Assembly: GCA_005281725.1 (NCBI GenBank)
Contig: SSBO01000002.1
Span: 1,187,771 to 1,251,770, forward strand
Origin: Wuchereria bancrofti
Taxonomy: Eukaryota; Nematoda; Chromadorea; Rhabditida; Onchocercidae
Direction of reading: 5' to 3'
DNA length: 64,000 bases
In this document: positions 14,001 through 26,569 of the stretch, in pieces
Position numbering within the stretch: position 1 is the stretch's first letter
Layout of the letters: each line of letters opens with the position of its first letter
The notes under the pieces: model-generated
The model's database searches: none
The model's input: only the letters and a program-made list of their open reading frames with translations
Told to the model about the DNA's origin: nothing
Translations under genes and position numbers: made by a program

Positions 14001-16127
14001 CTTTTGAAATGTAACAATCTTTAAGATTCGCAAGTGTAAATTAATTAAGGAAAAGAGTGAATGATCAACATACAAACAAACAACAAACCGGTGCTTGGAC
14101 GTACATGTGCGGCTGTGCGTTTGGTGGAGCTGCACCAGGTGGAAGTGGAATAAGTACAGTATGCGGCGATTGTGGCGTACCGGACTGCGGATACTGTGAT
14201 AATGACGCCGTCTGCTGCTGCTGCTGTTGTAGTACCTATTTGAACGGTGCAAAGTGAACAAAAGCAGACTAAATTAGGATAAGTTTTAACAAGTGGATAA
14301 ACAAACATTATGCATTCAGTGCATTTGGTACAAATTTACATACATATACATGCACACACACATACACACATATACGCACACACATACACACACATACATA
14401 CACACACATACACACACACACAAAGCATGCGCTGTTTGATTTGTTGCATAATTTTATATTCACTCGATCCTTGAATGTATTAATTTTGGAAGATTCATAG
14501 CGTTGTGGCGATAACAATATAATCATGTGAGCACTGCACCACTTCTGCTTGCTTATTTATCGGTAGCGCAGGAATTTTCATACTTCAAATAACGGCTGAG
14601 TCTGACCGTATTGACAGCTTACATTAAAAAAGTTCAACCGTAAAATATCGGTTAAAATAATTTCCATCGAAAAACAAAAACTTTTTTTTTTTGCATCGAT
14701 AACTTGGATCATTCTGGAAGGCTATTTAATATCGAAATCTATGAACAATTTGCTATTTATTATGGCTGACCGAGATCCAATAAAGCAATAACTCATAATC
14801 ATTCTACTCTTTATGAAAAACAGTAACGAAAAATTTACAAATTCTTCCACTTCAAAAAAACCCCGAGTCACTAATGCAAGATAAACATTTTGCCCAAATG
14901 ACATGGTCTATCATAATGTAATGATATTTTTTTACCTGGGAAGGTGAAACCACAGGTCCAGGTGTGGCCGGTTGACTGTTGGGACCATTTGAACCTGTCC
15001 CATTGCTCGAAGCAGCATTTGATCCTTGCTGCGGCTGTTGCTGTGTTGACACTGCCGTTGCTATAAATGATAATTTCTCTAGAAATTGCTTAATTTGTTC
15101 GTTAAAATGATTAGTAAGTTTGACTATACTAAATTAGAAATAGACAGAGAACAATAGTTTAACTCATTTAACACTTACCAGTAAAATCAATAGTTGGATG
15201 AAATTGCGGCAAACGAGATATCACATAATTCTGAAAAATATATCACTACAAAATTTAGAAAAAAATGAAAACATTATTTCACACAAATCGGCTTTCATTC
15301 ACACTTTCCAATTTACGTGATAAAATGTAACTATTATTTACAAAAAATTTTTTCTCTTTGCTACGACTTATTGTCGCATGAATACATGAAAAATAGCTAT
15401 GAAATTATTTTCTGATAAGGATTTTATAAGTGAATGACTGTGTTCATAGAGTGAAGACAACAAAACATACGACGGAATGATCGCCCTGATATAGCTGTCG
15501 TGGAAAACCATTCGGCTGTTGAGTTTGAGTCTGTAAAGTAAATGGAGAAAAATACTTGGTATAAGGAAATATTCAACACTCAGTAATTCTACATATTTGC
15601 ATCAAAAATTAGCTTTCACCATCGTATCGCGATGTGAAAATAACACGCAAACAGTGTTAATTTATAGCGAATTCGCTTTACCAGGTACAGTTACTTTTCA
15701 CAGACTACTCTTTATAAAATACCATATCATCAGGCTTCAATGTATTGCAGCCAATAATATTATCATGATAACGTACGGCTCCTTAAACACTTATTGTTGC
15801 TGTTTTACGAACCTGTATAATTTGGTAGGGTGGAGGAGCTGTGAGCACCGCATTCGTGGATGGAGGTGGTATCGGCGGTGGTGGCATATTAGATGCTCCA
15901 ATTGAGAGCTGTGACGGATACGGTGCGAAATATGGCATCTAAACAAAATCATTAGTACTGTAAAACAAAAACTGGAGAATATTTAAAGACATGTGTAGCA
16001 AATTTAAACATACTGATTTTGATCTAAAACCTAATTCAAACAACAAATGTATGAATTAATGATGGCTTAGACACTTGTAATCTGCAACCCGGCAAATACT
16101 CTTCCCAAACTTATAACTTTGAAAAGT

Positions 16128-16159
<32 letters not shown>

Positions 16160-19100
16160 CTGCATTATCAGTTTTCATCAAAATGTCACTTAGTATGCAA
16201 AAAAAAAAAAATAAATTATTCATCTACAAATGACCGCTAAACTATCGTCGTATCCAAACTGTTTACCTGATACTGTGACATCAGTTGCTGAGCATAGGGT
16301 TGACTGGCTCCAGGAACATACATACCAGCAACACCTTGCATGAACTGTTGCTGTTGATTCCGTCGATTAGTTGAAGATGTTTGCCCAGTCATTTGTCCAT
16401 GACGACCAATCGGTAAACCAGTGGTACTTGCAACAATCGGACCACCCGTAACATTCGCTGCTGCAGTTGCTGTTGCTACAGCGGCATTTGGCGTACTCTA
16501 AAATACTTAGATAAGAACGATACGACTAAACACCTTTCCTTTTATGAAAAGCTGAAGTTCATTCCAGGCAGATAAGTTTAAGTTGTCTTCGAGTAATGCT
16601 TTATATTGTAAATTTCTTATAACTTAAGTTTTGTCAGTATTTAGATGAATATACCTGTACAACCGGCGTGTTGTAATAAACCGGCATAGCACCATATGCG
16701 TTAGCATGTGCATAAGGGAACATTTGTGGTGGTCCGGCATGTGCAATTGATGGCACATTCTAAAACATAATGAAGATTAATTACTTTTATTAAACAGTGC
16801 TCATGACAATCTACCAAACTTCTTATTGTTTTCCCAAGACCAAAAATATCGACTTTGATTTCTATACTGTTACATTAATGAAGCATAATAAGAAGGTAGA
16901 ATAGCTTCAGTGAATTACTAATTTTGTCCAACAAAACGGGAAAAACTGCCTTTACTAAAGTAGCTAACCAGCCTGTTAGTAATCATCTGAACCTGTTATT
17001 CCACAGTTGTATAATAGTTCAAAATAATACAAATGCTTACCTGAACAGACAAGGCTTGTGGATTGGCAAGAGCCAAGCCCTGCATTTGTCCCGGTGCTGC
17101 GATGTGTGTTGACATAAGTGGTAAAGGTGCAGCGGGGGGTGTTCGAACACTATGCAATGTTGGGCGATGATTTTGTGGTTCAGTGTTGCGACAGTTAGTT
17201 AAATTACGGGGCACAAATGATGGTGCATCCGGATTCCAAACGAAATGCTTCCTGATATTTGACACATAATTTTTTTGTACTGGTTTAATGGGAATCTAAA
17301 ATCGTTGGCAGCACACCTCGCTATCACTTCATCTCTGTACAAATATTGTGCTTGAAAAACAGTTGAAGTGTTGTGGAAGTATTCATAACCTTACCCATCT
17401 GATGACGTCGTCACAGAATTTGCTGCAATAGTCTTTGCAGTATCAGCGACAGCAGCACTAGGCGTTGGATCTGTGGGTGCTATGGATGATGATGAAGCTG
17501 CAGCAGATAACTGATGCGTTTGTTGAATTTCTCGCGGTGTAACAGAAGTAGCTGCAGTTTGCGTATCTAAAACCACAACTCCTGTTGCTTCTACATTAGG
17601 TGGTGTAGCACTAGATCCAGGGATCGTCGATGTTGTTGGCTTGTTTGGACGAGAATCGGAAACTGCCGTCAGTGCTACATCTGTTGGTGCTGCTACTGAA
17701 CGACCTGAAACTACATTGCAAACTTTATTTAATTGTGAAAAAGCAATAGGACAACAGGCAAAAACCACGAGCTAGAAAGATCTCACTGCTACTACAAAAT
17801 TAATTCAGCCACCAGAATTAATTGCTGCTTGTACAGATCCTCCAGCCTTAACGATCTCTTGCTGTGATCGCTGATCTGAACATGGTGGACAGGATGTTGT
17901 TGCTGCTGTTGCTACAGAGGCTGTTTCCACATCTCTAGCAGATGAAATTTCTGTAATCCAGATAATCCTAATCAGTGACCATTTATTGAAAAGCACAGGG
18001 ATAAAATAATCTTAATGAAAAACTAAGCAAAAAATGCTTTGAAAAATTGAACCTGGGTGATGGTTTACGGCTATTTGAGACGAAGATGGAGCTCGCATGC
18101 CAGGTGGAGGTCCTTTATTCCAAGCATTATTAATAGGCCTCGGTGCTACTCCAGATGTTGTTGTTCCTTGCACGGTGCTTGCACGCTAAAAATGGCACGT
18201 ATTTAGTACTACTGCTACACTGTCTCTAAACTCCCACAAAAAGTTCCAACTCTTCTGCTTCAGTCTCTTTCAATATTTTGCGCACTATTTGTAATAACGC
18301 GCCTTGCTGAACATGCATCCAGTGTCAACTTTAGTTAATTCATTACTGTGATAGGGGGTTCAGTGAATTATGACAACGGACCTGAACATCATCTGTACTG
18401 TTATGTACGGAATGCGATGGTTGGAAAGTACTGTTGAAATTCTGATGAAATTCTTTTAAATTTCTGACCCGTTCTGTTTGTTTTGATGTTTGTTGTCGCG
18501 AAGCGCCACCCATGTTATTTGATGTATTCGAATAATGCAAGTTCTTATTTTCATCACCTATAAAATGAACATCTGTGAAATACTACAGGCTTCTACGGTA
18601 ATATAGAAATCATCTGCTTTGTTCTTGGTAGGTTTTTTTTTTTTTAAATCAAACTTCGGCAAAATACTGGTTTAATAAGTAAATATGTGAATGAATTAAT
18701 AAATAAAGCACGTGAAGGTTGTCCTTCATGTTGACCAGTCATCAAACGATGATCATAAACTCTTGTATTATTTCCAATTTGCTCCGACCGTCGTCCAGCT
18801 CTTATATTATCTGTGGCTGAAGCGGAACCTGAACTTTCACCACGTCGGACCCACTCTGAAACGGAACAATAGAATATAAGAATAGATGAAATTACTGATG
18901 ACATACAGTGAAGTGCACAAAAGAATGATAATGTACTGTAATACATAAATCAATTCCAATAGAAACTGAATAAATAAAGAAATGAATTCGAATACATATG
19001 CGGCTTGTATTCAGATTCGTTTCTTCACTTTAATAACAAAAATCTGTAAATTCCTTTAAGTTGACTTTTGAAGTTTCCAAGTTCAACATACCACATTAAA

Positions 19101-21376
19101 GCTAATATTCAAATAACAAAAAAAAAAAAGCATACGGCCAAACTGTAGGTGTAGTTCCTGCGCCGTCGGCCGCTCCAAAATACCGCTAGGAGCATAACGC
19201 GAAGTAGGCCCTGATCCGACTGAATTTTGAGGCCGTACTCCATGACCCATTGATGAATTTGTAAATAAACGTGATGAGCCACTACCGGATCCATATGATC
19301 CACGTCCTAGAAGTTTTCCAGTTTGTTTCAGGTGTCCTACTAATCTGATTGGACAGTAAAAAAATAAATTAATCCAACAAGAACACTGAGATTTTTTTCT
19401 AGGACATATTTTACTAAAAACTAAAATCTTTATAATCATGAATGAATATCCTACCTCTTCCTGCACCTGGCATACCTTCCGATCTTCTACCGTTCGGTGG
19501 CCCTCTGTTTATGTTCATGCCACCTCTATCTCGAATATTCCCTGAATAGCTGCCACGTCTGAATGGATTACAGATATTAGATCCATTTTTTACCGAAGAG
19601 CTTTTAACAGGATACAGTGCGGGTAACCTAGAACTATTTTCTTATGATTAACTACGAAATCACAAGAAACCTTATTGAATGGTAAAAATAATCACCTGTG
19701 CCAAAATCCCATAAGTGCTTATTGCCCTATTGATATGTCAGCCTTACTGTAAATAATAATTTTTTATAGGATGCATTTTTACCCTGTGTTAGATGCTTTC
19801 CGATTACTATGCTGCATTTGAAATTCTGATGTCTCCCTATCCAAATCACGCTCTTCGTCATCATTTTCTAGTTGTGCACGCGCTCTGCTTACGCTGCTAC
19901 TATTGATTTCTTGCGCAATCCGTTCTGCCCGCTTAAAATCTTCTGCATTACCCTGCACATCGGCTCTGAAATTCCAGAAATCATTTAAATAAAAATACAC
20001 ACTGATGTCTTATAAAAGAAATGAACTAAAGGACATAAAGGGATTTCTCAATATTTACTAATTTTGTACACATAATAGTTAGATTTTCTAAGAATACAAA
20101 ATTATAAGGAGTAAAAAATTACGTAGCATATTCGGGCATATTTTCATCAAACGTGCTTTTGACCCCCAGAACATCATTCGCCTGAAACATTTGTTCAACG
20201 GACCAACCATCTTCCTGATCATCGTTTAATAGAAGACCACTGTCAAAGTCATCTTCGGACTCCCAGACTTGCAGTTCCATATCTGCCACAGAACCGCTCT
20301 GATCGGCATATTCACGATCCGTAGCAAATCCTTGATTTATCGTATTTTTTAAGTGCATTTGTTTTTTTTTTACAATAAAATTGTATAACTTGTTAGTCAA
20401 ATCAATTATGGAAAGAAACCTTCAATCCGTTTTTCGTCCCGATATTTTGCCCCCATACTATAAATACAGTCCCTTTCAATCTGAAGTTTCTCAATGATTT
20501 GATCTTTATGAGGCAACAAGTTCTTTTGATCATCTGTGAGTACTTCATGCGCGTATCTCAAGCCAACATCGAACTGCAAATTATCAGATACATCCAGCAA
20601 AGTGGCTAAAAATTAAATTCTTTATTGTTATAAAACTAAAACCAGACAAAATATAAAACAATAAAATGACGGATGCAATATAAAAAGAAATACTCACATC
20701 CGGAGAGCAACCTGCAAATATCCCTTCAAATGTTAATCCATCACGGGTTTCAAGCAATACTTCCTTACCCTAAAAATTAACATACAATTACAATAATTTT
20801 GCTAGTCGATGTAAATTTGATTCCTTCCACTTTCATTCTGACTTCAAAATTATCATAACTATAGTCTGCGAGAAAAGAGCAATTCACGGTTAGTATGAGC
20901 ATGGCACATTTCTCATCAAATCAGTTAAACACGAAAGGAGATAACTTCTCAAGCAACTTACAATCATTTTCGTTATCAGTACCAACAGCTCCTGATTTGC
21001 ATAAACTCCTCGTACTTCATATATATTCTACAAAGTATTTTAATTCTGAATTTTTCAAATTTCGCTTCTTATATTCTAACGTCCAACTTAGTGGATTTTC
21101 TAGTATGCCAATGATTTGAAAAACTATCAGCACTGTAGAAATTTCTTGGATATACTGACAACAAAGAAATGACACTAAATAACACAATCATTAGATGACG
21201 AATTTAACACTGCTGATAAATGAAGGAAAAATGAAATTTATACTGAGAAATTGGAATATAATCAACAAAATAGCTTTGGTAAATAGTCATAATCTGCGAA
21301 ATTTGCAGATATAAATTTAAGTGAAGAAACATTTAAGGAATGTAAATCTTACCTCATTTTGAAGTTTGTGGGGCAT
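11021..21376 (-). CDS. atx-2: ataxin-2 orthologue (Lsm, LsmAD, PAM2)
   Basis: Cytoplasmic RNA-regulatory protein that binds poly(A)-binding protein and controls translation and RNP granules. Twenty-four exons: 21376-21353, 20769-20698, 20573-20420, 20330-20123, 19965-19783, 19558-19455, 19306-19136, 18855-18712, 18557-18382, 18185-18053, 17950-17813, 17704-17395, 17251-17041, 16759-16655, 16497-16267, 15938-15813, 15530-15471, 15230-15179, 15060-14936, 14235-14089, 13482-13285, 13037-12908, 12754-12575, 11076-11021. The sum is in frame and gives 1145 residues. The Lsm fold is at about 9-83 (GIFAGCSPDFDV region). LsmAD follows at 84-213, with DGWSVEQMF (124-132) and GVKSTFDENM. A PAM2-type motif, FVWNPDAPSFVP, is at 609-620. 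The rest is Ser/Gly/Pro/Gln-rich with a six-Gln run near 912. The last coding exon is 1.5 kb from its neighbour but fits in phase and ends GDEAEGPP. The exon 4 acceptor (AAATCAAG) is weak. Family identity is secure; single junctions in the disordered tail are less so. Confidence 0.93.
13100..14847. repeat. source segment of the inverted atx-2 duplication
   Basis: This stretch carries atx-2 exons 20 and 21, the intron between them and flanking intron. It recurs in reverse orientation at 54287-56085 with small indels. Reading frames here are intact, so this is the functional parent. Confidence 0.88.
14346..14425. repeat. imperfect CA microsatellite in an atx-2 intron
   Basis: CA dinucleotides interrupted by TA and CG steps, between exons 19 and 20. 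The corresponding tract in the duplicated copy is longer and purer. Confidence 0.85.
16129..16155. repeat. AT dinucleotide microsatellite
   Basis: Pure AT run in the intron between atx-2 exons 15 and 16. Confidence 0.9.
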
Positions 21377-23092
21377 GATGGTATCTTTGTCGTCTAATGA
21401 TTAGAATATATTTGTGTCAATACAGCAACAGTATTTTCCACCTTAGATAAAGTCACAACCAGCTAGCTGTTTTGTAAATTCAACTTCGAATTATTTAGCT
21501 CGTTACCGTTGTAATTATCTCACACACTTGTCGAATTCTATTTCCAAACGAAATTGCGTTACTCAATCAATTAATCAGTCAACTCAGCAAGCTATAAAAT
21601 GATCAAATCGAATAGTATCTTTATTTAAAGCAACAACTTTCATTGGCGAATTTCTATTATCACACAGGAAATAATCCCAATGAATGAATGAATATTAAGT
21701 TTCATGTTGAATAATTCATCTTGAATCCTATTAATTTGATAATGCTATAGGAAGAATTTTTTGATTCAATCGGCAGAATTCACATCAATGAAGTTACATT
21801 TACATGAAAGACAGAAAGAGGGAAGCAGAGAACTACCAAAGACGGAGAGTTACAATATTCATATTTGATAAGAACTTAGAAATCTTATGAAACAATCAGT
21901 ACATTTACGTGATAAACAATACTAAACGTTGTTAAAGTATTGGAACACGCACTACATTATATCAAACAGAGTAATTTTACATCAAAAAAGTATGCAAGGA
22001 AGAAATGAGGCGCAGAATCTGATGGTGAAGGCATCTTGCATTCTGTTCGTATACACACAGAATGGACACGCACGCTAGTGGACACAAGATGACCACTACT
22101 CCGCCGCTCGAACCTAACCAACCTCCCTCGCTCACCGAACTCCGATTTCCTCCACCACAACCACTGCAATTGATTACATTCCATCTGTTCGTCTACCTCT
22201 CCGACACCTCCGCACTCTTTCTCCCCCTATCGCCCTGTGCAACACTTCTTCCCGCCAGACGGAGCCACGTCTGTACGTCAACAGAATGCCCATGCTTGCC
22301 ACTCACCATAGTCTCCGGAAGAAGCTACATAGCTTACGCTCTCATAGCGCGCAAATGCGGTCTCACGGATTACGTGGGGGATGTATCACAACTATTTGAA
22401 CTATACGAGAATTTAAGAGATATTCAGATACCAGTACACCCCGCCAGAACCGATAGGTCTGCATTTCCATAAATTACCTTGAGAAGACAACTGTCATGTC
22501 AAGATACATTTGCATTTAATACTCAAAGTTCAATGGAAGGGAACAAATAAGGGATATGGAAGGGAGAAATATTCCGCAGGGATATTTCTTGACGATATGA
22601 TGACAGAATCATTAGACATTATCAACGACCATTGCACAAATAAGTGTTACGATGAAAAATTCAGGCACATAAATTACCAATTCTATACCAATGATTACTT
22701 CCCTGTGTCATGCTCCATCCTAATTACCCTCTTTCATGAAAAAGAAGCAAACTTGTAGTAAACTGTACATTGCTAGCAGAAATAAAAGTGAACTGATTCA
22801 TGTTTAGCAGTAGCCATAAATTCATCATTCCTCATTACACCACAATGGCACAGTCCTCATGGTTTTGAAATAATCCGACGATGCTTACTCGTTTGCCATA
22901 ATCTTATAATGCATAATAAAACAGAAATGTATTATAAATTTCACAAGAACCACCATAAAATAGATCGAAAGACACAATCAAATATCCACAAGGCACTTCT
23001 CGGACTAAAACTAGCTGCTTATTATGAATACAACATTTCAATACAAAATTGACATATACAATTTCCTAAAATTGTGTAGTGCAACTACTGTA
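21377..23092. other. upstream region of atx-2, with an unusually GC-rich patch
   Basis: Should hold the atx-2 promoter and 5' UTR. A patch at about 22060-22470 is clearly richer in G, C and CpG than the surroundings. It is open on the plus strand for 136 codons (22062-22472; product rich in Pro, Leu and Ser). I see no splice signals or homology supporting a gene. A second open frame at 22510-22758 is also unsupported. The rest is AT-rich. Confidence 0.4.
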
Positions 23093-23163
23093 GCATCGGT
23101 GGTTCAGTGGTAGAATGCTCGCCTGCCACGCGGGCGGCCCGGGTTCGATTCCCGGCCGATGCA
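23093..23163 (+). tRNA. tRNA-Gly, anticodon GCC
   Basis: A 71-nt cloverleaf. The acceptor stem pairs GCATCGG with CCGATGC and is followed by discriminator A. The D arm contains GGTTCAGTGGTAGAAT. The anticodon stem CTCGC/GCGGG closes loop CTGCCAC, with GCC at 23125-23127. The T arm is CCGGGTTCGATTCCCGG, so the internal A and B boxes for RNA polymerase III look intact. CCA is not encoded, as usual in eukaryotes. It ends 40 bp from the stop codon of the convergent RabGAP gene. Confidence 0.97.
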
Positions 23164-23168
23164 GCCGC

Positions 23169-23173
23169 TTTTT
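23169..23173 (+). terminator. RNA polymerase III T-run terminator of tRNA-Gly
   Basis: Five T residues start six bases after the tRNA, the normal pol III stop signal. Confidence 0.8.
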
Positions 23174-23203
23174 CCTCCTTATAATTCTGCTACGTCTGAT
23201 GCA

Positions 23204-26200
23204 TCAATAGCAGAGAAGCTTGTCATTTGTACATGATTGATTCAGCCGCAATTGTCTGGTTTTCATAATTCTAAAATGAATCTTCTCCAGTTCAACGTCG
23301 TCCAAGTCGAGGTCGATGACCTGCAATCCGTCTTTATACCAGCAATGGTCGGTCAGTTTACTTTGGGAAAAAAGAGCTACTAATCAAAAGAAATGAATGA
23401 ATTAGGAATTAGGGGACATAAGGGTTTCTGTTTTCTAGAACTGTATAAACACTGCTCGAACTAATGCCTTCCTGATACCTTTTGAATAAGAAAATCTTCA
23501 GTCATTATTTTTTCAGGAAGATTCTTCAGCCGTGTCACAATTGAATGGAAGTCGTTAAATTCTTTAAGCTGGTCACTTGTGCGAAGGCTGTAGCGAAACA
23601 AAACCACTGCTATCTTGAAAAGTACTTTAACGCCTGAAATTTCAATATACAGTTGACTGCAAGTAATCATCTTATTCACTACTGCATAAAATAATCTTTA
23701 AAGTCTACCAAATAATTTCGTTTAATTAATGATTAACTCACTGAGTTAACTTTGTCAATCGTTCAGACCGTTCAGTAACCTTACGCGATTAAGAAATATA
23801 GAGTATTAAAAGTATATTAAGAAATGTTTGTATTGGAAAAAACAGATCCTTACAGCAATTAATTTTCATGCGAGAATTAGAAAGCACTTATTCGTGAACA
23901 ATAAACAGTAAATTAACTAAGAGTTTGCGCTTAATAAGCGTCTACAGTTGCGCAGAATAAACCACAGCGATATTTATTGAGTACCGCTTGGTGAAAAATG
24001 CAATAACCGCTAAAAATTAGCCATATTTTACATTTCAACATGCTTGAAATTGGAACTCTGTAACCACAACAAAGTACTTGTTAGAGACATCAGAAAGGCA
24101 ATGTCAGTCATAAGGTAGTTTATTGACACAATCCATTTACACAGCGTAGACATCGTTTTTTAATACCTAGACTTATCTTCATCGCCCATAAATACTTAGT
24201 TACTGAATATATACAGGATTAGCTTTTATTTACTTCTTACACGCATTCATAACACTCACTACATAAGAGAAAAGTTGATATACTTATTTACCTTCGCAAA
24301 AAAACATATCCCACACTCGAAGTACTGTTGGCCACGGAAGAGTTCGGCAGAAAATACACATAAACCATTCAACCATATAAAGTACTGGTTCAACGCGATG
24401 TTTCTTCTTTAAAAAAATCATTATTGTGAAAATTTCCTCCTTTTCAAATTTCTTTACAAAAGTTTATTAGTAAAAAAAGAAACGAACCAAATGCCTATAA
24501 CTAAAGCGTGACTTGTCTTTCAGCACTTGAAATAAAATATCACCATCGATTTGTATAGCCTCCTATAAACAGCATTACGAATAAGGAGAAAGATACATAG
24601 AGCAATAGCAAAATTACAAATTACTTTGAAACAGTTATTGAAATTCATAGTCACATCTATTCCCAAACATCCGACACACTTGTTTCTATTCCTTATTATT
24701 TTAATTAAGAAATAACTAATTTTCCTTTCCCATTTTTTGGACGTTTCGTAAGAATAAGAAATCAGGTTAGAACTAAGGTGTACGTCTAGAATTGTTTGAA
24801 GTGTTTCAGTAAAGAACAGAAGGAAAAACGAAAAAGTGAACATGTGACGAACACACTTAATTTTTAAGAAAATTTTCAAAAAGCATACAAGACCGGCACT
24901 GTAGTAACCCGGCAAATATTTGTGACAAATTTGTACAAAACAATAAAAAGCATCACGCAGTGGCATATGCATGAGCAAAACAGCAGCAACAGGAGCCTGT
25001 CCTTGACAGTAACCTTCCTCAGGATGTAATACCGTGTATGCCTTAAGTAATTCGAACAAATCTGATTTTCTGCAACATATTTATGTAAAACTAATGAAGT
25101 GAATAAGAAATCTAAAATTCCAATTCTGCATCAATACAATATATAACGACAGCAGAAAATTAATATAATACATGAGAAATTCTAAGATTTTTTGATGAAT
25201 AAGCAACTACAATTATTATGCAAGAAACCGTAGTAAAAGAAAGTTTAATGATGAAAGTGTTCTGCTGACAGAACGAGCATACTTCCGCCACAGTAAAACA
25301 TACCCTCCTTTTCCATATGGACCAGCACGAGAAAACATCACATGTTCAGGAAATTGCCGATTTAAGTCTTTCTTAATGTCTTCAATCCATCGAGAGTCAC
25401 CCGGTTGACTACTTACTTCCTAAATGTATAAATTTTACTGGTTTTAAATATGAACGTTTGCATGAGAATTTTTTGTTTGTTAGAACAAAATTTCTAACAA
25501 AAATTTCGGTTTTGGATTTCATCGTCAACAGTTATGTAGAAGGACAAATTGTTAACCTCGAAAACATGTTTATTTACGCTAAATTCCATATGGAATGCAG
25601 CACCGCATAAGTGTTTCCAAGCTCGACCACGTAATGACGGAGGTATACCTTTGCGGCAACGTTCCCTTACTTTTTCATACTTGTTGTCCATAAAATATGA
25701 CCAATTTGTGAGCATATGCAACCATTTCTTTTCACGTTTTCGTAGCGTCTCCAGGTCTACTGTAGCTTCACGATTTCTGCAACAGCCATAAAATATTTAA
25801 GACAGCAGAATTATAATTTTTACCCTCAAATTTCGTCCAAAGTCTGTTAACCTTTTTCTGTACTGTATTTCGAACGCTGTTTCAGCAACCCATAACTTCC
25901 TCCTACTACACAGAATATGTACTTCTCTTAAGATTTGGATATATTTTACTAGCTATTAGTTTGCAAATTCATTACGGTAATCAGTCAATAACTGTGATGA
26001 ATCATTCTGTTCATTACAATGTAACTAACTGGACAGACTCTAGTAACAATATAAAACATGAAACGGTTAAAAAAGACGTACATATTGTTGAGACTTCGTA
26101 TGAAACCAAATGTATCAATTCGAGAATTCTGAAAAAACTCCGTCAATGATGGATGGACCGCATTTGTTTCGTATTCATTATTCGTGTTCTCTTTGTTTAG

Positions 26201-26569
26201 ATCGTTTTGCATCGAAGAATGCTCAGTATGTTCCAGTACCGATTGTTCCCATGTGTCACTTCGCTCATCTTGCTAAGACCACAGTATTTAAAATTACCGC
26301 AGCGTCAGTAAACTATATGTAGTTTGGGAAATGAAGTTGGAAAAAACAATGTTTAAAATGACATGAACGGCCACAGTTTCATTTAATATTTAACGAAACA
26401 AATATTGACTAACCTGTGATCCATCAGCTGTAATCAGTAAAGAAGTACTTGTTGCAGTGATCAATCTACGTTCGCTACTTGGATCACCTGTTGTGACATT
26501 ACAGCAAACATGTGAAGAATGTTCATTCAGGTTTTTTGATCTTGCCTCCACACTTTTCTCGTTTGACAT
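23204..26569 (-). CDS. TBC1D10/EPI64-like Rab GTPase-activating protein
   Basis: RabGAP of the EPI64 group (TBC1D10 in vertebrates, whacked in Drosophila), which acts on exocytic and apical Rabs. Nine exons: 26569-26414, 26272-26082, 25776-25557, 25419-25304, 25069-24889, 24562-24488, 24406-24292, 23633-23479, 23320-23204. The phases sum to 441 residues. After a polar N-terminus comes the family motif DTFGFI, then [14 protein letters not shown] at the TBC start. The arginine finger is in [12 protein letters not shown] (I204, D207, R210) and the glutamine finger in EEGYCQGQ (Q250). [14 protein letters not shown] and [14 protein letters not shown] follow. The final exon ([13 protein letters not shown]) matches the conserved post-TBC segment. 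Both catalytic fingers are present. The intron after exon 5 stays open for many codons, but a GTATGC donor and family alignment end the exon at 24889. Vertebrate EPI64 binds EBP50 through a PDZ ligand; this tail (KLLCY) does not look like one. Confidence 0.9.

Noticed and set aside
22510..22758. 82-codon plus-strand frame next to the GC-rich patch
   Set aside because: No splice signals, motif or family resemblance; it could be chance in a low-stop stretch.
24520..24888. Continuation of the open frame after [10 protein letters not shown] in the EPI64-like gene
   Set aside because: A GTATGC donor occurs at the point where family similarity ends, and the next conserved exon fits in phase; the rest is intron.
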